From positions 124,001 through 188,000 of the forward strand of contig RXJR01000001.1 of NCBI GenBank assembly GCA_003963305.1: DNA of 64,000 bases. Direction: 5' to 3'. This DNA comes from Candidatus Melainabacteria bacterium. Lineage in GTDB: Bacteria; Cyanobacteriota; Vampirovibrionia; Obscuribacterales; Obscuribacteraceae. A program made the translations under genes and the position numbers. Of this stretch, positions 51,502 through 61,458 are shown in pieces; the first letter of the stretch is position 1; each line of letters opens with the position of its first letter. Under the pieces are notes generated by a model. It searched no databases, had not been told where the DNA came from, and was given only the letters and a program-made list of their open reading frames with translations.

Positions 51502-53100
51502 ATGACCACTTCAACACTAACCAAGCCGATAACCACGAGTAAACCAGATCGCTTTGCCGATGCGCCCTGGTTGAAGTGGGTGATCGCGATCACGGTCTCT
51601 TTTGCTGCCATTCTCGAGGTTGTAGATTCGAGCATCGTCAATGTCGCGCTTCCCGATATGCAAGGTAATCTCGGCGCAACGCTAAGCGAAGTCGGCTGGG
51701 TTATCACCGGATACGGTATCGCGACCGCAATCATGATTCCGCTTACAGCATGGCTGGGTGACTTCTTCGGACGCAAACGCTATTTTCTGTTTTCACTGAT
51801 CGGGTTCACCATCTCCTCAGTCTTTTGCGGATTTGCCACCAACCTGCCCATGCTGGTGACAGGACGTATCTTGCAGGGACTCTGCGGCGGAGGACTGATC
51901 GCCAAAGCACAATCTATTCTCTTCGAGACTTTTCCTAAAGAAGAGCAGGGAATGGCTCAAGCATTATTCGGAATCGGTGTGATTGTCGGGCCGGTAATAG
52001 GGCCCACTCTGGGCGGATTTCTCACTGATACACTGGGCTGGCGCTGGATATTTTTCATCAATATTCCGTTTGGAATTTTAGCCATAACAATGGCCGCTCT
52101 CTTTCTGCCAAATCACAATGAACGCAAAATATCAAAAGTGGATTGGATCGGCATTTCTCTGCTCGTTGTTTTCATATCTTGCTTGCAGACGGTGCTCGAA
52201 CAGGGGCAGCAAGAAGATTGGTTTTCGTCCAGAATGATTACGACACTGTCGGTGATTGCTGTCATTGGTGCAGGAGCATTTATATTCCATGAACTACGCA
52301 CCAACACGCCGGCGGTCAACCTGCGCGTTCTGAAATACCGCTCCTTGAGCGGCGGCAGCCTATATTCACTGATGCTGGGTATGGGGCTTTACGGTGCCAC
52401 ATTCGCCGTACCAATTTTTTGTCAAAACATTTTGCACTATACAGCCATGCAAACGGGCATGCTGATGCTTCCGTCCGCTATTGCATCAGGTCTTATGATG
52501 CCCGTGATCGGAAAACTTTCAGGAAAAGTCGACCCGAGAATAATGATCGGCGGCGGTGCAATCGGCAGCGCCATATCAATGTTCATGCTTGCCTCGATGA
52601 ATCCGGACACCAGCTCAGAGTCTATGTTCTGGCCGCTTCTGCTCAGAGGTGCAGCCAGCGTATTCATGTTCATGTCCTTGAGTATGGCTTCTGTAGGCGC
52701 TTTGCCGAAAGCTTCTATTCCAGACGGCAGCGGTATCTACAACCTGGCAAGACAAATTGGCGGCAGCCTCGGCATCGCTATCATCACGCTAGTTTTAGAA
52801 CAGAGGGAAGCGTTCCACCGTGCCATGTTGGTATCGAATTTCAGTGAGTACAATCCAATATTTCGCGAGCGACTGGCAGCTATGACGAGCGCCTTCCAGG
52901 CTCACAGTGGAGATCCTAGCGTTGCGCAGGCACAAGCCATGGCCAGCCTGAACGGCCTGCTCAACGTGCAGGCGTCGATTCTTTCGTTTGCAGACATCTT
53001 CAGACTGGTAGGCTTAGCCTTCATCATCAGCCTGCCTCTGTTATTTTTCCTCGCCAATCCTTCCAGGGCCGGAGCCAAAGACGCGATGAGCGCGCATTGA
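51502..53100 (+). CDS. DHA2-family MFS drug exporter (EmrB/QacA-like)
   Basis: 532 residues, about 14 membrane helices. Motif 1 GDFFGRKRYFLFSLIGF, motif with EVVDSSIVNVALPDMQGNL in helix 1 (motif D of DHA2), GRILQGLCGGG and GPVIGPTLGGFLTD. Proton-driven export of lipophilic compounds together with the EmrA-like adaptor and a TolC. No tolC gene lies in this operon, so it may share the one at 32448-34235. Confidence 0.93.
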   Translation: MTTSTLTKPITTSKPDRFADAPWLKWVIAITVSFAAILEVVDSSIVNVALPDMQGNLGATLSEVGWVITGYGIATAIMIPLTAWLGDFFGRKRYFLFSLIGFTISSVFCGFATNLPMLVTGRILQGLCGGGLIAKAQSILFETFPKEEQGMAQALFGIGVIVGPVIGPTLGGFLTDTLGWRWIFFINIPFGILAITMAALFLPNHNERKISKVDWIGISLLVVFISCLQTVLEQGQQEDWFSSRMITTLSVIAVIGAGAFIFHELRTNTPAVNLRVLKYRSLSGGSLYSLMLGMGLYGATFAVPIFCQNILHYTAMQTGMLMLPSAIASGLMMPVIGKLSGKVDPRIMIGGGAIGSAISMFMLASMNPDTSSESMFWPLLLRGAASVFMFMSLSMASVGALPKASIPDGSGIYNLARQIGGSLGIAIITLVLEQREAFHRAMLVSNFSEYNPIFRERLAAMTSAFQAHSGDPSVAQAQAMASLNGLLNVQASILSFADIFRLVGLAFIISLPLLFFLANPSRAGAKDAMSAH

Positions 53101-53276
53101 TATAGCCGCTCATGTATTTCCTCTGGAAAGCGATAAAAATGCAACAGAGCTGCGATAGATCTGTGCGCATTTGTGGTTCAAAATATTCCTGAAACAAATA
53201 TCCATCATAGTATTAATCGGCTAACTCGACAGACTAACTGCTAATGTATTGAGCAGACCCAAATGGATGCAAATAG

Positions 53277-56150
53277 TTGACAGCGGCTGATTCAAACGAG
53301 AACACTCGACCCAGTGGCGCCACTGAATCCGGTTTGTCGAGCGCACCGTATAAACGTGACGAGATTCTAGGCGGACGCTATCGGGTAATCTCCCTGCTAG
53401 GCAGAGGCGGAATGGGAGTCGTCTACAGGGTTGAGCAGATTTTTCTGGGGAAAGAACTGGCCCTAAAAACAATCGACCGGCATTTAATGTCTGACATCAC
53501 TGTCCGACGTTTCCAAGCCGAGGCGAGAGCTGCGTTTGCCGTCGATCACCCCAACCTCGTTGCCGTTCACGACTTCGGACTCTTCGAAGATCAGACTCCA
53601 TTTCTCGTCATGGAAATCGTGCAAGGCGAAACACTGGGAGACCGTCTTAAACGTGGTCCTCTCTCTCTGGACGAAGCCATCCCCATATTCGTGCAAGTCT
53701 GTTTTGGACTGGCGCACGCGCACGAACACGGAGTTATTCATCGCGACATTAAACCAAACAACATCATGCTGCTCGATGACGTACCAGAAGGTATTGATAC
53801 CGGAGTAAAGATATTAGACTTCGGTATAGCCAAACTGGCACAACGTGAAGGCGGTGAGATTCAAGCACTGACCAGAACGGGCGAAATATTCGGCAGCCCC
53901 CTTTATATGAGCCCGGAACAGTGCCTGGGTACTAAGGTCGATCATCGCGCTGATATTTACTCGCTTGGTTGTGTCATCTACGAAAGCTTGACTGGCACGC
54001 CCCCTTTCGTCGGCGAGAATGCGCTGGCAACTATGATGCTGCATCAGACTGCTCCGATACCCACGCTGAAAGAAGCGCCTCAGAATAAGCACTATCCGCC
54101 AGAGCTTGAGCGGCTCGTACAATTGATGTTGGCTAAAAACCCCGATGACAGACTGCAACACATAAGCGATGCGGCTTTTCAGCTCGGCGCATTGAAAAGC
54201 GGTTCGCCATCAACACCAAACAACCTACTGCTGCCGACCAAGCGACCGGCGGGGCAAGAGGACAGAGCGGGCATTATTACCATCGAGAAGCAAAAGTTTT
54301 ACGGTGGCGTCTTTGCATTAGCATTGGTCACCTTCTTAATTTCAAGCAGCCTCACGTATTTTTCGCAGTCAGCAAACTTTCGCTCGAATCGACCGGGGAA
54401 TGACACGTCAAAACAGCCGGAGTCTGGTGCGCCTGAAAACGCGAATGGTGGCACCAACAACACCAATGCAAACGGCACTATTGCTAACGATACCAATAGT
54501 AATGGCACTAGCACAAATGCCACTAGCACAAATGTCCCCAACACAAATGCCCCTAACACAAATGCCACACGCACAAATGACACTAGCACAACTGGCAGCG
54601 CTGCAAATACAAGCGCTGAACGCACGGGCACTGCTAAAGCACCGAGTGAGAACACATCTTCCGCTGCAGCGAGCACCGAGCCCACCGAATATGCAGCACT
54701 CTTTGCAAACGGCGTTAAAGAGGGTTCAAACTATTTCCATTCCAAATTGGCCACTGATGATAGCCTGAACATCTTCAAGGGTTACAAACTTGCACAGGCG
54801 GTCAATCTACAGGATGGTCAATTTTCAGATAAAGCACTCCAAAATCTCAAAGACTCAAAAGTTTTGAGGTTGGTGCTAGACAATTGCGTACTCGACAAAT
54901 TCGACAATCTAGCAGACTTATCGTGGCTGCAAGTGATCGATCTCACAAATTCAAACGTTACAGACAGCGCCATGCCCGTGCTCGCACATTTGAAAATGTT
55001 GCGGCACTTACAATTGAAAGGGTGCCAGATTTCCGAGGATGGCTTGCGGCAACTGGCAACGTCAAATTCTCTGACTTCTCTGGATCTAACTCCTGAGAAA
55101 TATTCCACGACATTTATAAATGAGCTCGCAGAAAAAATGCCGGGCTGCATCATCAGCCCCTACAAGAAGAATTCGAAGTTGCAGGAAATTGCGCTTTCCG
55201 ATCATTCTAAAGATCGCGCGCAGTGTCTTTCGAAGATTATTGCCAGAGCAGAGAAGAGTAACAAATACCACTCTAGCAATGTTACTTACCTGGTAGAACT
55301 AGCGCATCTTTACGCAAAGCGTGGTCTCTTTAAGGATGCCCGCAGCCTCGTCGAAAAATCCGTTGCTATTTGCGAACACAGCGGCGACTTGCGCAGTTTA
55401 GTACTTCCACTTCGACTAAAATCGGGCTACGTCGCAGTGCAGGACAAAGATACTGAGAAGGCGATCGCTCTTAACGACCGTGCCGAACATCTTTATGTGG
55501 ATACCATTATTCATGATGGTGACCCACTCATGTTGAATACACTTAATGAATTCACCTTGCTACCACTGAGTCTGAAGCAGTGGGACCCAGCAATCGAGTA
55601 TTGCAAAACAGCAATAGGTTTTATAGACAAATATCCAAAACTCGACGAAACACATCAGATGCTGCCAACTTTTCTTGAGCGTGTTGGTTGGTTGTATTGG
55701 ACGGAGAAAAAAATGGATGAGGCACAGCCGTATCTCAAAAGAGCCCTCGATCTTAACACTGTGAATAAAGATTCGCAGCCTAATCCATATCTCAGGTCAT
55801 TGATAGAGTATGCACACACTTTGACAAAAGACTTCGAAAGCCGGAAAAAAATGTACATTGAGGCGATCGACCAATTGGATAAACTCGGACGGCCTGAAGC
55901 TTTAGACCTAAATGCACACTATTTAAATGCATGCACAAACCTGGCGCTGATTCTTGGAGCGCAAGGAGACCACACCCACGCGGCATACTACTTTCAAAAA
56001 GGCCTCGACACATTGCAACACTTCAAGCACCAGGAAGATATGAACAAGCAAAAAACCATGTTAAGCAAAGGTCTGGTGAGACAGTTGGCAGCAGCCGGTC
56101 GCAAATCTGAAGCTGAGAAGGCCGCTAAAAAGTATGGAGTAAAACTTTGA
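53277..56150 (+). CDS. Receptor-like Ser/Thr kinase with LRR and TPR regions (copy 1)
   Basis: 957 residues. Kinase (about 34-305): GRGGMGVVY (42-50), K64, HRDIKPNN with D157, DFG with D181, activation stretch TRTGEIFGSPLYMSPEQ. Membrane segment about 342-362. Then an Asn/Thr/Ala-rich linker (about 388-450) made of short TNA/TNG/TST repeats, three to four LRRs (about 500-600: DSKVLRLVLDNC, LSWLQVIDLTNSNVTDSAMPVLAHLKMLRHLQLKG), and a TPR region (about 620-950). The kinase is cytoplasmic and the LRR-TPR part periplasmic. The start is TTG at 53277; a long frame upstream is absent, so it is likely real. Confidence 0.92.
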   Translation: MTAADSNENTRPSGATESGLSSAPYKRDEILGGRYRVISLLGRGGMGVVYRVEQIFLGKELALKTIDRHLMSDITVRRFQAEARAAFAVDHPNLVAVHDFGLFEDQTPFLVMEIVQGETLGDRLKRGPLSLDEAIPIFVQVCFGLAHAHEHGVIHRDIKPNNIMLLDDVPEGIDTGVKILDFGIAKLAQREGGEIQALTRTGEIFGSPLYMSPEQCLGTKVDHRADIYSLGCVIYESLTGTPPFVGENALATMMLHQTAPIPTLKEAPQNKHYPPELERLVQLMLAKNPDDRLQHISDAAFQLGALKSGSPSTPNNLLLPTKRPAGQEDRAGIITIEKQKFYGGVFALALVTFLISSSLTYFSQSANFRSNRPGNDTSKQPESGAPENANGGTNNTNANGTIANDTNSNGTSTNATSTNVPNTNAPNTNATRTNDTSTTGSAANTSAERTGTAKAPSENTSSAAASTEPTEYAALFANGVKEGSNYFHSKLATDDSLNIFKGYKLAQAVNLQDGQFSDKALQNLKDSKVLRLVLDNCVLDKFDNLADLSWLQVIDLTNSNVTDSAMPVLAHLKMLRHLQLKGCQISEDGLRQLATSNSLTSLDLTPEKYSTTFINELAEKMPGCIISPYKKNSKLQEIALSDHSKDRAQCLSKIIARAEKSNKYHSSNVTYLVELAHLYAKRGLFKDARSLVEKSVAICEHSGDLRSLVLPLRLKSGYVAVQDKDTEKAIALNDRAEHLYVDTIIHDGDPLMLNTLNEFTLLPLSLKQWDPAIEYCKTAIGFIDKYPKLDETHQMLPTFLERVGWLYWTEKKMDEAQPYLKRALDLNTVNKDSQPNPYLRSLIEYAHTLTKDFESRKKMYIEAIDQLDKLGRPEALDLNAHYLNACTNLALILGAQGDHTHAAYYFQKGLDTLQHFKHQEDMNKQKTMLSKGLVRQLAAAGRKSEAEKAAKKYGVKL
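54438..54630. repeat. Asn/Thr-coding low-complexity repeats in the kinase linker
   Basis: Degenerate 12- and 24-base units of the type AACACAAATGCC code for NTNA, STNA and NTNG. The three tandem paralogues lack this segment, so it was gained or expanded in this copy only. Confidence 0.8.
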
Positions 56151-58753
56151 CAATCGGCTCGACAACACAGTCCAACGAATTCGAACCGGGAGAAGTTCTT
56201 GGTGGAAGATATCGCGTCGTATCAGCGCTAGGACGCGGCGGAATGGGCATCGTCTACAAAGTGGAACAGATTTATTTAGGACTGGAATTAGCTCTGAAAA
56301 CAATCGATCGCAGCAGTCTTACAGATGTATCGGTGCGACGCTTCCAGGCTGAAGCTAAAGCTGTTTTCTCCTTGAATCATCCCAACATAATTTCAGTGCA
56401 CGATTTCGGCTTACTCGACGACCAGACGCCCTTCCTGGCAATGGAATTTATACAGGGAGAGAGTCTTGCGGCACGTTTGAAGCGAGGCGCACTGCCCATC
56501 AGTGAAGTGTTACCGATGTTCATCCAGGTCTGCAAAGGTTTAGCCCACGCTCACGAACATTCGGTGGTTCATCGTGACATCAAACCTGGAAATATTATGC
56601 TGCTTGATCAGCTTTCGATAGGCACCGAAGGTAGTATCAAAATTCTCGATTTCGGAATCGCAAAATTAGGCGATCAAGAAGATGGCGGCGTGCAGTCAGT
56701 AACGCGAACAGGTGAGATTTTCGGTAGCCCTCTCTACATGAGCCCCGAGCAATGTGCGGGCAGCAAAGTTGATCATCGCTCAGACATCTACTCGCTCGGA
56801 TGCGTTATGTTCGAGTCACTCACAGGCACTACGCCGTTTGTTGGAGAAAGCGCTCTTTCAACAATGATGTTTCACCAGAGTGAACGAGTTCCGAGCCTGA
56901 AGGAAGCTTCTCTGGGCAATGATTTCCCACCGGCGTTAGAGCAAATCGTGCAGACAATGCTGGCGAAAAATCCCGAGGATCGCTATCAATCGCTAAATGA
57001 AGCGGCAAGCGATCTCGCAGCACTCGAACGAGGGGAGAACCTACAGCACGTTCGTTCTGCGTCGAACCAATCTTCAAGCGCATCTGGAGCTAAAGCCAAA
57101 AATAAATCGGACACCAAAACCATCTCAATTCGACGCGAAACGCTGATTGGCACAATAGTTGGAACCGTTCTTCTGAGCGCAACATCAGGTGTTGGCTCGA
57201 CCACCATACTGCTTGCGTCACAAAAACCAGCGGCGATTACTGCGGTACCAAGCGAAATTTCGCCGTTGCCGCCACAATCAGATCCATCCGAAATGTTTGC
57301 TCCCGATATTAGAAAGAACAAAGTCTCCTTTAAATCAGGTTGGGACACAACTAATGAGAATCTTCTACCATTCAAAAACTACGATAAAATTCAGAAGCTG
57401 GAGCTCAAACAGTGCCCTGTTAATGACGACGGTCTCGCAGTCTTACAAAACGCCAGGTTACTTGAATTAACAGTTAGTGGCTGCAGCATCAGCAGTGTAA
57501 AAAACATTTCGAAACTCAGTTACTTGCAGACGCTAGATTTGAGTGACACCGCTATCGACGATTCAGCGCTGCCCGAACTAGCAAAACTAAAAATGCTGAA
57601 AAGCTTGTCCATTCGCAATTGCAAAAAGGTGACCGAGAAAGGGCTGATGGGTCTCAGCACTTCAACGTCACTTCTTAATGTAGTTCTTACAGAAAAACAT
57701 TTTTCTACAGATGCAATTTTACGACTGCGAGAAAAAATGCCGCAATGTTCCTTTGAGGGATACGGATTGCCAAGCAAGTGCATGGAAGTCACCAGCAGGA
57801 TAAAACCAGAGCAAATCTACGCAGTGTATAAGAAAGCGATCGAACTTGCTCAACAAGTGAATCCAAATTTGAGTGTAATTGGACAACTTGAAGCAGGTAT
57901 AAGTCAATATTTCGAAAATCGACACGACTATGCCCAGGCAGAAGAATGGCTAAAAAAGGCTCGCTTAGTCCTAGAAAACAATGGAAACAAATACTTTCTG
58001 TCACAGATACTGGCCCAAAGCGGATTGCTTGCGATACATCAGAATAAGCTCGAAGAGTGTGACAAATTTTTTGACGAATCTGCTCGTTTAAGTCTAGAGA
58101 CGATGATGCACGATAGTCCAGATCTAATGGGAAGACTCGAGGCGGTGACTGCTCAACCATTTAATAGCCCATACCTGGAAAATTCATTGAAGTACTCAAA
58201 AATCGCCATTATGCTAATAAAGGAAGACGAAGGTAGAACTCCAGCGTTGCAAACTTATCTGCCGCGATTCTGCGAGCGAGCAGGACATGAACTTATTGTT
58301 CTAAAAAAAGACGAGGAGGCGCTGCCCTACTTGTTGGAAAACTACAAGATACGCAAAATGGAATCCGCACAGAACCCGAAACGTTACGCGCTATCGCTTG
58401 TTTTACTGGGCAAAGCGGAACCCACTAATGCAGAGAAAAAACGCATCTGGAACGAAGCTCTTGATCTGATGGACAGCCTCAACCATCCTTCTGATCTCAA
58501 TCTGAAAGAGTGCTACTGCGACTGTAGCGTAGCGCTCATGGAAATATTCGAATCCGAAAAGAATCACACTGAGGCTGTGAAGTATGCGCGTCGGGGTCTC
58601 ACGGTTGCGGAAGAAATTCAAGACGACACATATGACCAAAAAACCTACTTGAAAAAGCTAGTGATAAGACAGCTCTACAGAGCTGGACGCGAAACAGAAG
58701 CGCGGAAAGAGGCTGCCAAATACGGTTTCAGCTGGAGCGCCGATTTGCAATGA
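56147..58753 (+). CDS. Receptor-like Ser/Thr kinase with LRR and TPR regions (copy 2)
   Basis: 868 residues. Kinase: GRGGMGIVYK (29-38), K51, HRDIKPGN with D144, DFG with D168, TRTGEIFGSPLYMSPEQ. One membrane segment near 330-352 (LIGTIVGTVLLSATSGVGSTTILLA), LRRs with LSYLQTLDLSDTAIDDSALPELAKLKMLKSLSIRNC, then TPRs. Closely similar to copies 1, 3 and 4. The start is a TTG that overlaps the previous stop as TTGA, so the array is translationally coupled. Confidence 0.92.
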   Translation: MTIGSTTQSNEFEPGEVLGGRYRVVSALGRGGMGIVYKVEQIYLGLELALKTIDRSSLTDVSVRRFQAEAKAVFSLNHPNIISVHDFGLLDDQTPFLAMEFIQGESLAARLKRGALPISEVLPMFIQVCKGLAHAHEHSVVHRDIKPGNIMLLDQLSIGTEGSIKILDFGIAKLGDQEDGGVQSVTRTGEIFGSPLYMSPEQCAGSKVDHRSDIYSLGCVMFESLTGTTPFVGESALSTMMFHQSERVPSLKEASLGNDFPPALEQIVQTMLAKNPEDRYQSLNEAASDLAALERGENLQHVRSASNQSSSASGAKAKNKSDTKTISIRRETLIGTIVGTVLLSATSGVGSTTILLASQKPAAITAVPSEISPLPPQSDPSEMFAPDIRKNKVSFKSGWDTTNENLLPFKNYDKIQKLELKQCPVNDDGLAVLQNARLLELTVSGCSISSVKNISKLSYLQTLDLSDTAIDDSALPELAKLKMLKSLSIRNCKKVTEKGLMGLSTSTSLLNVVLTEKHFSTDAILRLREKMPQCSFEGYGLPSKCMEVTSRIKPEQIYAVYKKAIELAQQVNPNLSVIGQLEAGISQYFENRHDYAQAEEWLKKARLVLENNGNKYFLSQILAQSGLLAIHQNKLEECDKFFDESARLSLETMMHDSPDLMGRLEAVTAQPFNSPYLENSLKYSKIAIMLIKEDEGRTPALQTYLPRFCERAGHELIVLKKDEEALPYLLENYKIRKMESAQNPKRYALSLVLLGKAEPTNAEKKRIWNEALDLMDSLNHPSDLNLKECYCDCSVALMEIFESEKNHTEAVKYARRGLTVAEEIQDDTYDQKTYLKKLVIRQLYRAGRETEARKEAAKYGFSWSADLQ

Positions 58754-61446
58754 ATAACTCAGACGCTAACGATCGTGCCAGCGCAAGAGCGACACAAATG
58801 CTCGGTGATTTTCAGCCCGATCAAATCCTTGGCGGACGTTACCGCGTCATCTCATTGCTTGGGCGAGGCGGCATGGGAGTCGTGTACAAGGTAGAGCAAA
58901 TTTTTCTGGGCAAAGAGCTGGCACTCAAAACAATACTCAAGGGTGAAAAAAACGAAAACCTCCTACGCCGGTTCCAAGCCGAAGCCCGAGCAGTGTTCTC
59001 GCTACACCATCCAAATATAATCGCCGTACACGATTTCGGCTTGCTTGATGACGAGACGCCTTTTATGGCAATGGAGATCGTCACAGGCAAAACGCTTGGC
59101 GATCGACTGAAAGAAAGCCCCTTGTCGGTCGACGAAGCGATTACATTGTTCATTCAAATATGCTTCGGGCTGGCACATGCTCACGAAAGCGGCATTGTGC
59201 ATCGAGACATCAAACCCAATAACATCATGATTCTGGACGATGCCGACTGGGGCACCGAAGGCAGTATCAAGATTTTGGATTTTGGAATTGCCAAATTGAC
59301 TCAACACGAGGGCGGCGAAATACAAGCTCTAACACGAACGGGAGAGATTTTCGGCAGTCCTTTCTACATGAGCCCCGAACAGTGCCTGGGCACAAAAATT
59401 GACCATCGTTCCGATATTTATTCACTCGGTTGCGTTCTCTTCGAAGCCCTGACAGGCAAACCTCCTTTCGTGGGCGATAACGCGATGAATACTATGCTGA
59501 TGCACCAGAGAGCGGAATGCCAGAAACTGCAAGACTCAAAACCACAAACAAAGTTTCCTCCGGCACTGGAAGAAATTGTTCAAACGCTTCTGGCTAAAAA
59601 TCCAGACGACAGATATCAAAATCTTGGTATGGCAGCGCACGACCTGGCTGCTCTGAAACGCGGCGAAAAATCCAACATCAGCGCTGTAGTGAATATCGCA
59701 CGACCGGCACGCCCACCAGTCACAGCACCAGGAATGGTGAAGATAGGGAAGACAAACTTCATACTACTGCTGACTGCTACAGCCGTCTTATTTTCGGCAG
59801 GAACAGCTACGCTTTCAACGTATTTGCATTCGAAAAAAAGTTCAACTTCCGGCACGTATAAATCGAAAGCCACCGACCCGTTTGCAGAGCCAAATTTACC
59901 GGTCGTGGACACCAGCCCGCACGGAGCCTATAAGTATGTAGCGAAACTCGGTGACCCGACCGATCACACAAATTCTAAAACGAAATCAAGCCAACCAGCT
60001 CAGGAACAGGATATTCAGGAAAGCACCCTGTCCCAAGAAATCCAAAATCACTCGCCCATATTTTATGCCGGCGATTATCCAACAGATAAAACTTTGGAAC
60101 AATTCAAAGGCTACAAAGACGCACAATTTGTGGAGTTCTCCAACTGCAAGGTAACAGACGCTGGGTTTAAGAACCTGCAAGATTCAAAGATTTTGAGACT
60201 AGTAGTATCAGGAGACCAAGACATCAAGTCAGTCGATGAAATTTCGAAATTGACTTATCTACAGCGCTTGAACATGAAGGACACCGGCATTAAAGACTCC
60301 GCACTGGCAAAGTTAGCTGAGCTCCCAATGCTAGATCAGCTCGATATAAGCGGATGCGACGTAAGTGAAAAGGGGCTTTTGGAACTGACAAAATCAACGA
60401 GCCTGACACAAGTTCAACTGAGCGACAAGAAGTTCGACCGCGCATTGATCGGCAAACTGCAAGAAAAGTTGCCTCAGTGCGTATTCAGAAATTATTTCTC
60501 CGAATCGAATCTAGACAGACGTACGCGAACGATGCCTGATGATTTCGACCGCCTTAAAATCAAATACTCAATTGTATCGGCAGCCAACCCACTATCAAGG
60601 TACGCAGCCAGATACGCTCTAGATATGGTGGGGCACTATTACCTGCAAAAAAATCGTCGTCAGGAATGGGAATTAATACAGAGAGCCAAGAGAATTAGCG
60701 AACAGCGTAAGGATTGGGAAGTGCTTTCAGAGGCACTATCTTATGAATCCATGTATCTGAACGAATACGGCAACAAGAAGGAAGCGCTGAAGGTAAGAGA
60801 GCGCGCGGTCAAGCTGCTATTAGACACCTATATGCATGACGGTGCAAAGTTGCCATCTAAGTTGCTTGAGGCAATATACCTTGCCAGGGAACTTAAACGC
60901 CCCGATAAAGTAATTGAATTTGCACAGGACGGATTGAATCTAATCGACCAGTTTCCCGACCAGAATCAAGAATATTTGCCGCTATTTTGCGAACTTATTG
61001 CCTGGAGTAATTATGAATTGGAGGTGCCTACAAAAGGACAGAAGTACGCTCGGCGCAATTTAGAATACTGGGAAGTGCATAAGAATGATGTACTAAAACC
61101 TGATGAAATCAATGACCTCAACAACTTTCCCATGCAGCAATACATTCGTGCGCTGGTCGAAATGGGTCACTCTTCACCAAACCCTCAAGATCAACTGGCA
61201 TACTACAACAAAGCACTTGATTTGACGGAAAAACTGCACTACCCCGAAGAGTACAACGTAGTGGAACATTATTGTGATGCATGCGTTCACATCTCAAATA
61301 TGTATGACAAAGAAGGCAAAAAGGCCGAAGCATTGAGATATTTGCACAAAGCCGAAGCTGCACTCAAGCAAGTAAAGCATCATGATGTAGAAATCAGAAA
61401 ACACTTTTTTGCAGACAGAATCGCCGAGCATGAAAAATCAAAATAG
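58750..61446 (+). CDS. Receptor-like Ser/Thr kinase with LRR and TPR regions (copy 3)
   Basis: 898 residues. Kinase: GRGGMGVVYK (38-47), K60, HRDIKPNN with D153, DFG with D179, TRTGEIFGSPFYMSPEQCLGTK. Membrane segment about 337-357 (FILLLTATAVLFSAGTATL). LRR region with LTYLQRLNMKDTGIKDSALAKLAELPMLDQLDISGC, then TPRs (QEWELIQRAKRISEQRKDWEVLSEAL and onward). ATG at 58750 overlaps the upstream stop as ATGA. Confidence 0.92.
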   Translation: MNNSDANDRASARATQMLGDFQPDQILGGRYRVISLLGRGGMGVVYKVEQIFLGKELALKTILKGEKNENLLRRFQAEARAVFSLHHPNIIAVHDFGLLDDETPFMAMEIVTGKTLGDRLKESPLSVDEAITLFIQICFGLAHAHESGIVHRDIKPNNIMILDDADWGTEGSIKILDFGIAKLTQHEGGEIQALTRTGEIFGSPFYMSPEQCLGTKIDHRSDIYSLGCVLFEALTGKPPFVGDNAMNTMLMHQRAECQKLQDSKPQTKFPPALEEIVQTLLAKNPDDRYQNLGMAAHDLAALKRGEKSNISAVVNIARPARPPVTAPGMVKIGKTNFILLLTATAVLFSAGTATLSTYLHSKKSSTSGTYKSKATDPFAEPNLPVVDTSPHGAYKYVAKLGDPTDHTNSKTKSSQPAQEQDIQESTLSQEIQNHSPIFYAGDYPTDKTLEQFKGYKDAQFVEFSNCKVTDAGFKNLQDSKILRLVVSGDQDIKSVDEISKLTYLQRLNMKDTGIKDSALAKLAELPMLDQLDISGCDVSEKGLLELTKSTSLTQVQLSDKKFDRALIGKLQEKLPQCVFRNYFSESNLDRRTRTMPDDFDRLKIKYSIVSAANPLSRYAARYALDMVGHYYLQKNRRQEWELIQRAKRISEQRKDWEVLSEALSYESMYLNEYGNKKEALKVRERAVKLLLDTYMHDGAKLPSKLLEAIYLARELKRPDKVIEFAQDGLNLIDQFPDQNQEYLPLFCELIAWSNYELEVPTKGQKYARRNLEYWEVHKNDVLKPDEINDLNNFPMQQYIRALVEMGHSSPNPQDQLAYYNKALDLTEKLHYPEEYNVVEHYCDACVHISNMYDKEGKKAEALRYLHKAEAALKQVKHHDVEIRKHFFADRIAEHEKSK

Positions 61447-61458
61447 GAATCGAAACCG

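Noticed and set aside
54299-54685. Val/Leu-rich minus-strand frame
   Set aside because: Antisense of the Asn/Thr linker in kinase copy 1; its hydrophobic look comes from the complementary codons.
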